Below are positions 1 through 64,000 of a stretch of 64,000 nucleotides of DNA, piece after piece. Both the position numbers and the translations under genes were made by a program. The notes under the pieces are model-generated. The model worked only from the letters and a program-made list of their open reading frames with translations. It did not search any database and was not told the DNA's origin. The stretch is from NCBI RefSeq assembly GCF_026213295.1, contig NC_079427.1, forward strand, positions 3,441,417-3,505,416, read 5' to 3'. Numbering within the stretch: the first letter of the stretch is position 1; each line of letters begins with the position of its first letter. Source of the DNA: Gadus chalcogrammus. Lineage: Eukaryota; Chordata; Actinopteri; Gadiformes; Gadidae.

Positions 1-80
1 TGAATAAAAGCAGGGCTATTCCTAGTACTAAGAGTCAGCATCGTATACACTGTACATAGTTAATGTGTGTGTGTTTTGGG

Positions 81-81
<1 letters not shown>

Positions 82-165
<84 letters not shown>
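82..165. repeat. (GT)n microsatellite
   Basis: About 42 uninterrupted GT units, followed by a short degenerate GT-rich tail. Confidence 0.95.
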
Positions 166-166
<1 letters not shown>

Positions 167-1526
167 CTGTGTTTTTGTATCTGTGTGTGCATCAGTAGTT
201 ACGATTTCTTCAAGGATATTGCCGTTGGGATGTATAATGTATAATTTATTGCTAAGCACATCCTTTATAAAAAAACAAACATGTAAAAGTACATTGATAT
301 ATATAAGAGTTTTGGCTAGGTAACCGGTTTCATTCTCTGCGTGTTTATAAAACCTGACCCATATCTCGGCCCCTCCCCCTACGATTAAGGGCTTCCCTCG
401 CAACCCAGAGTCTTGGACCCTCGTACTTCCACAACAACCCCTGGGGAATAGCGATGGAATCTCGGAACTCGACTCACCATTACCATTCAGCAAAGCGAAT
501 TTACTTATCGAGTTGTAGGGAGATATTTAATAATGCATATTTATTCCGAAGTTCAATTGAGTTACTTGTTTAATTTAGACGCACGTGAAGATAAAAGCTA
601 ATGTGAACCTTTGTAGCCCACGTTAGGATTGGCTAACGTAGACGTTTACAGTCTGCGTCCTCCGAAGGGGGGAATCCCTTTCGTTGGTGTTTTTCCCTCA
701 CTCAGCCACCCTCCTCCCGCCGAACTCTGCACGACTCCCAGACATCAGCCCACTCCCTCTCCTCTGCATCACTGTTAGCTGTCCATCCTCCTCCTCCTCC
801 CTCGGGCCGTTCACGCCTGCAGGGCCGGTGGTTCGATATCTGGGCCCGGGGGGGCCCGGCGTCAGCAGGTTCTAATCAGGGCCCCCGGCCAGAAGGGAAA
901 CCCCCGCCTGACGTGGTGTTAGATTTAGAGAGCGTCTGACACCTTTTCACCTGATTGGCCCCATTTGCTTCCTGGTGACTTGTCTGCCAGGTGACGTGAC
1001 ATTTGTGCTTGGCTCTTAACATTTCTGTTGGTTTTTGATAGAATTGTTCCTGTTATTTTGCGTTTTAGGGATAAAAGAAGCTGATGAACGACAAATTTGT
1101 GGTCGAGAGAAATTTAACGTTTACAACTGTCTTTTTCATCAGCCTTGTTCTTTCCATCAACACAGATATTTTTAGATTAGGGTTTAGCCCAACCTACATC
1201 CTATATCCTGGGACACAATCCAGCCCTACCAGAAAATTTAATTTTACAACCTTCAGATATGAAACCGTCAGACAGCTGAGACAGACCCACTGATCACAGC
1301 CAGAAACGTCCAGAGCCTTCCATCTAGCTGCCAGGGTTTACTTCCCTCCTATTGATTTTGTGTTGAGTTAATGTATTCTCCCCGATTACAGCTTATCAGA
1401 TAATTTAAGGTCTGTCGCGGGGTTGAGCCTTACTCATAATATTACTCATCATATTTCCATCACATTGACTTTGTGCAAGTTCCACCTCCTTTTGCATTGA
1501 AAGAGTACCGTTTTTTTTTTAATAAA

Positions 1527-1725
1527 CACCAATAACCAACTGACCCTTCACTCCTTCAACTAGCTGATCTACCAACCTAATGACGAACAACTAACCAACT
1601 AACTATCTCACCAAGTAACTGATCCTCCGACTAAGAAAGCTTCCAACCAACCAGCTTATTGCCAACAGACCAATGGAAACACTAACTAACCAACCAACTA
1701 ACCGACCAACCAGCAAACCAGTTAA
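1527..1725. repeat. degenerate CCAACYAACTAA-type tandem repeat
   Basis: About 200 bp of loosely repeated 'accaac/ctaacc' words with many substitutions; an old decayed minisatellite. Confidence 0.6.
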
Positions 1726-3916
1726 AAGTTTTTCTGAGCTCCATAGAGCATGCCTAGATCCATTGAGCATGCCTGTTGTGTGATGGAAGTCCCCCCTGGC
1801 TTGTGTTTATGTGTGTGCTTATCCTCAATCAGACGGACCCTTTGAAAACGGAGAGGTGTGAAGTTTGGTCAGCTGTGTGTCTGGGTATAATGGGTATAAC
1901 AGCCCAGACATCTATTTGTGTGTGCAAGTCTTTGAGTGTGTTTATTTCCATTTGCCTTGTTGTGGTCTCCTGTTGACCCGCCACATCCTCCTGGCTGTTT
2001 CAGCTGCTGAAACGTGCCTCTCTGATCCGTGATATGTCGGAGGTATGTTGCAGGTGTGTGCTCTAACTCCTACCACGTTAGAGGCTTACTGCGTCAGCTC
2101 TGCGACATCTCACACCTCCCGACCCTGGCGGTCTTTACCTTCACTGTGTCCGTAATGAGATTATCAAATCGTCAGCAGGTTTGGGTTGGCTCGAGTAGTA
2201 AGCCGTGGGACCCCACTCTCCCCGTCGAGGGACCCGCCTCTCTTTCCACCAGGTCTGCCTAAACCCTGCAAACCGTCTGGGCTCAGCATGCGGTTTACGT
2301 GTGGCCCCTGTTCGACCGGGTCTCCATAGCAAGGTCATGGCTACCCCCTGACTGGGTGCTGCGGTGGTGAACTTGTGTCCGAGCCCACCCCCAGACCACC
2401 TGGTCCCTTTCTGTCAACAGTTAACGGGTGGAAGTTAGTGGCCTGAATTTCTGGATAAAAAGTCTTGCCCTGTATGTTTTTAGACAACCGTCTGGATTAG
2501 CAATGAATATTTAAATCGGCCTGACCTCAAAATATTGGCAGGTCATTTACTTTTTCAACCTAGAATCTATTTCCCCACTTCCTGTGCCATGTAGGCCAGA
2601 CACAGGCGTTGTTGTTCTGGGTTTCTTGTTCTTGCGACACCAAATCCTTTGGAATGGGATATCCCTTTTAGATGTATTTCCATTTGGCCCAGAACAGCAA
2701 CAAACAATTATTATCAAAAAGCATTGCAAAAGTTACTCTGCTTCCTCTTATAGTTTTTGATATTCTTATCATTCTTGTAACTATTTATATTTGTGTTGCT
2801 ATTAATATTAATACTCACTACCATAATGAGTATTGACATTGCTGGGCATTTATTCAATCAGATTTTGATAAATGGAGATATTATAGACATAATGATGGGA
2901 TCATGAAGGATTATGGCCCCTTCATGTGCTCTGGTTAGGCTTGATCCCACTTGTAGATGTAATAATCCTATCTGTGTCGTGTCAATGCGGAATTAAATTT
3001 AGACGAGGAGGAAATACCCTGCCCACTACAGGCTGGCAGGCTAACCAGCTAGCCTTGTGTTAGCGTTGTGTTAGCAACCGCTTTCATCTACGTTCTGAAT
3101 ATGTCATGTGATCACTGACAGTCTGGGAGCAGTGAGTCACATTTACTTTGGTCTGCTTTTAGACACGACCCCTTCGTACAAACGTCCCTATCTCCATATC
3201 GGGGACTGCAGTCCGTTTTAAACCCCGATATCAAAACCTGCCCCTCGGCCCGGCAAGGAGGACTACTTTACTCAGTCCCGGATTACTCTCTGCCATGTTG
3301 TGTCTCCGAACAGTTCCTCACACTGCAGAACAACTAGCTCGTTATGTTCTGTCCCTCATAATAAGCTCCAATATAGTTCTCCATACGCATGCTATTATTC
3401 AAATTATGATTTAAGTAGCCAGTAATGGGCAGCTTCAAAGCTCTGTTTGAAGGGGAAGAAATTGCTTGCTGAAAAGATAGTCCAGATGTTTTTCAGAAAC
3501 GTCGTGTTACATTCGTGTAGGAACACGTCTCTTAAAATCGAATGTTGAAGGAGAATTTAGCAGGTTTTAAGAGCGAAATAGATCAGCCATAAAAAACAGT
3601 TAAATAACATTATTAGGCTATAGTTTGTTGTATTTGTGTTTTTTTTCTATAATTTAAGCTTTGTTTTCTTTAGGTTGTGTTACCTATCCACCTGTTAACC
3701 AGTATTATCTAGTTCCCCTTTGAGTTCACCTTTTGTCTGGGGTGAAACAGTCACAAGGAAGCAGTGGCTCTATCTATGCGAGAGCACATGCAACTCTGAC
3801 CTCTGGACAATAGTATTGCATGGAGGAGGTGAAACTGTGTTAAAAGGCTGTGTGGAACAGAATTCTGGGCTCACTCCCTAAGAAGGGAGACTGGTGTATG
3901 CATACATCAAATAGGT

Positions 3917-3957
3917 AAGTTTAAACCATGACTAGGTCATAGTCATGGTTTAAACTT
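3917..3957. other. perfect inverted repeat (18-bp arms)
   Basis: Arms 3917-3934 and 3940-3957 are perfect reverse complements around a 5-base loop. The arm sequence (tttaaaccatgacta) continues directly into the cassette at 3960. Confidence 0.85.
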
Positions 3958-3959
3958 AT

Positions 3960-4110
<151 letters not shown>

Positions 4111-5122
4111 TGTATCTTTCCTGGATACAATACCTCAAAAAGGAATTGCCACAACAAGGGGAAACATCGTATACAACATAGACAGACCACATATTTCTCA
4201 TATTGATATTTCAAGTGTTTAATAAGATTGTCATATTTTTTATTGTACGTGTGCTCTCTTCTGTAGGCCCTTTGAGTCGGTCCCTGTGGTGTCCTATTTG
4301 GGGCAATACAAATGAAATAGGCATGACTTGGCTTATCTAGAATCTCTGTCTGAGGTGAAAATACAGACTCAAATGGGGGAGTTGTAAAGGTCTAAGAGTT
4401 GTAAGTGAAGGAGGAAGAGAGGGCACGTTGCTCCACTTTCCTCTGGGCGCGGGGCGGAGGAAAGCAGGGACAGACGAGAGGAGAGACATTTCTGGGCTGA
4501 GGGGAGATGGATGATCCAGGCAGAAGGCCGCAGGGTAGACTCCCCAGCCGGGGGAAGGGCTGGGTCCAGGGAGGGTTGATATCAGGATCGCTCGTCCAAG
4601 GTTGATCTTAGTTTTTCCAATGCTTAGTGCTACTGCTAATGCTAAGTACAGTGTTGAATGTGCACTGTGGGTTCAATAAAGAGACTAACAATAAAAACAA
4701 CTGAATAACTTGTCTTTGCTTTTTTAGAACCAATCTCAGAAAGAGATTCATTGCCAAGTAGATTTGCGTTTGGATTCAAAGATACATAAAACCATTGCAC
4801 ATGACTATGAAATAACGAAGTGAGACATTTTATCGATCCAATTTAGAACCATTAAGATATTAAGAAGCAGGCCTATCGCCGACACCCAGGTTAAGATCAC
4901 GGTGAGGGTGTGTCTCGCGGAGCACAGGGCTACGGGCTCAGTGGCTCAGAGGGTTTGGGGAATGGTTTGCTACGGGAGGATCGAGAGTCTCTAGGCCCTT
5001 GTGGAGGAGGGGCATCAGAGGGGAACTGCCTGCGTAGTGGGTGGTTGGTGATAGCGAGGGACAGCTGGGAATGTAGAGTATCAGGTGGGGATCCACATGG
5101 GGCGGTCAGGGTTAGGGGGGGC

Positions 5123-5124
<2 letters not shown>

Positions 5125-5157
<33 letters not shown>
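5125..5157. repeat. (GA)n microsatellite
   Basis: Uninterrupted GA tract inside a G-rich stretch. Confidence 0.9.
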
Positions 5158-5162
<5 letters not shown>

Positions 5163-5699
5163 GCTTGGGGTGTTAACTACGGCATTTAACCACTTTGGAG
5201 AGGGCTGACCAGCGCTGCAAAGTGCAGCTAGAACTGACCGCAGTTCTTTCTGATTTAATTCCTCTTTTAGAATTCTGCATGAAGATCTTTAAGTATCTTT
5301 AAGGACCCTCCTCTCAAATACTATTTTTGTCTTTGCCTTTTAGAAGTATGCATATTACCCAATTAGAATTTAGAATCTTTCTCTGGTAGATTTCTGTACA
5401 GAACTCTTTTGTGCAAAAAGGCTCTTATTGCGTCACTTTTGTTTTTTCTTTCATGAAACATAAATAGTATGCTCTTTAAAGGGGTGCATTGGTATTCAGT
5501 GTAGGAAGCTCAGGGTCACTTAGGGTTACCCATCCTAGATCTTAATGACATGCCTAGAATATGAGCTTGAGAACATAAGATATGTTATAATCTCTGGTAT
5601 GCGTTTTATTTATTCATGTAAAATCAGTTTGTGACAGTGTCGTATTGAAGTTCATGTATTGATAGATTGTGTGGTATTGGGCCGTATCGGCAGGTTGTT

Positions 5700-6350
5700 G
5701 AATTTCAAGTTATGATTGGATGGATGACCAGGTGGTGTTAAGGTATTGATCATGATATCAAGGTATTGATCATAATATTATCTTACAGAATGAAAAGGTG
5801 GTGTTGATATTACAGTATTGATCACGATATTAAGGTATTGATCATGATAATAAGGTATGGATCATGATATCAAGGTATCTATCGTGGTACTAAGGTATTG
5901 ATGAGGCTATTATTTTACAGAATGACCGGGGGGAGTTGATGTGAAGGTATTGATCAGGATACTAAGGTATAGATGATCATATTTATCTTACAGGATGACC
6001 CGGTGGTGTTGATGTAATGGTATTGATCATGATATTACAGTATTGATCAGGATACTCGCCTCGGGTATTGATCGAGATCGAAGGCATCGATCAGGATACT
6101 AAGGTATTGACGATCATATTCCTCTTACAGGATGACCAGGTGGTGTTGATGTTATGTTATTGATCATGATGTATTGATCAGGATACTAAGGTATTGATCA
6201 TGATACGCAGCCATCGATCAGGATACCCAGGTATTGATGATCATATTTCTCTTACAGGATGACCAGGTGGTGTTGATGTTAAGGTATTGATCATGACATG
6301 ACAGTATTGATCAGGATCCTCAGGTATTGATGATCATATTCCTCTCACAG
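5700..6350 (+). repeat. tandem array of copied 3' splice sites of the exon at 6351
   Basis: The native junction is cctctcacag|GATGACCAGGTGG. The same junction (tcttacag followed by a GATGACCAGGTGGTG-like segment) recurs with pseudo-exon starts near 5789, 5921, 5994, 6131 and 6258, and a junction-less copy lies at 5722. Between copies are 'aaggtattgatcatgatat' units. Spacing varies between 73 and 137 bp. Confidence 0.9.

Positions 6351-64000
<57,650 letters not shown>

Noticed and set aside
1084..1293. Open frame of 69 codons
   Set aside because: No recognisable domain, unexceptional composition, in non-coding flank.

Overview
The window is a single vertebrate gene fragment: 77 consecutive coding exons (all on the + strand, all GT-AG introns) of a ryanodine receptor, best matched to skeletal-muscle RyR1, the sarcoplasmic-reticulum Ca2+ release channel. 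Joined, the exons give 11,157 coding bases = exactly 3,719 codons with no stop or frame break. They start at the residue corresponding to about 17 of RyR1 (human exon 2) and stop just after the calmodulin-binding segment, roughly three quarters of the ~5,000-residue protein. The ATG exon and the C-terminal channel domain lie outside. RyR1 rather than RyR2/RyR3 is supported by the retained divergent region 2 (missing in RyR3), the long acidic region 3, and paralogue-specific stretches such as IAWEWT and GYNPQP. Small introns, fish-type MITEs and SINE tails, and very many (GT)n/(CT)n tracts point to a teleost; the microsatellite density would suit a gadiform, which is only a guess. I cannot decide between ryr1a and ryr1b. 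Layout: 1-6350 is upstream intron or flank without coding sequence; 6351-19644 the N-terminal beta-trefoil/MIR domains; 19523-22899 NSol (RIH); 23153-25374 SPRY1; 25648-28078 RyR repeats 1-2; 28593-30073 SPRY2; 30863-32175 the D2-containing linker; 33120-35088 SPRY3; 35913-38943 the junctional solenoid with the acidic D3 region; 39671-62272 the bridging solenoid including RyR repeats 3-4 (about 47111-49815); 62394-62506 the calmodulin-binding helix; 63544-64000 the start of the core solenoid. The striking feature is in the introns. At least seven tandem arrays at eight or more junctions have repeat units that run across a splice junction, so that the native 3' or 5' splice site plus 6-37 bases of exon is copied several to about twenty times in the intron (exons beginning at 6351, 15726, 21854 and 33120; exons ending at 19644, 21972, 47974 and 62506). 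One exon (21854-21972) has such arrays on both sides. Several MITEs with clear target-site duplications sit within about 20-40 bp of splice sites, and some splice sites run directly into long GT, CT or TCC tracts. These look like a gene-wide source of decoy splice sites and structural polymorphism.
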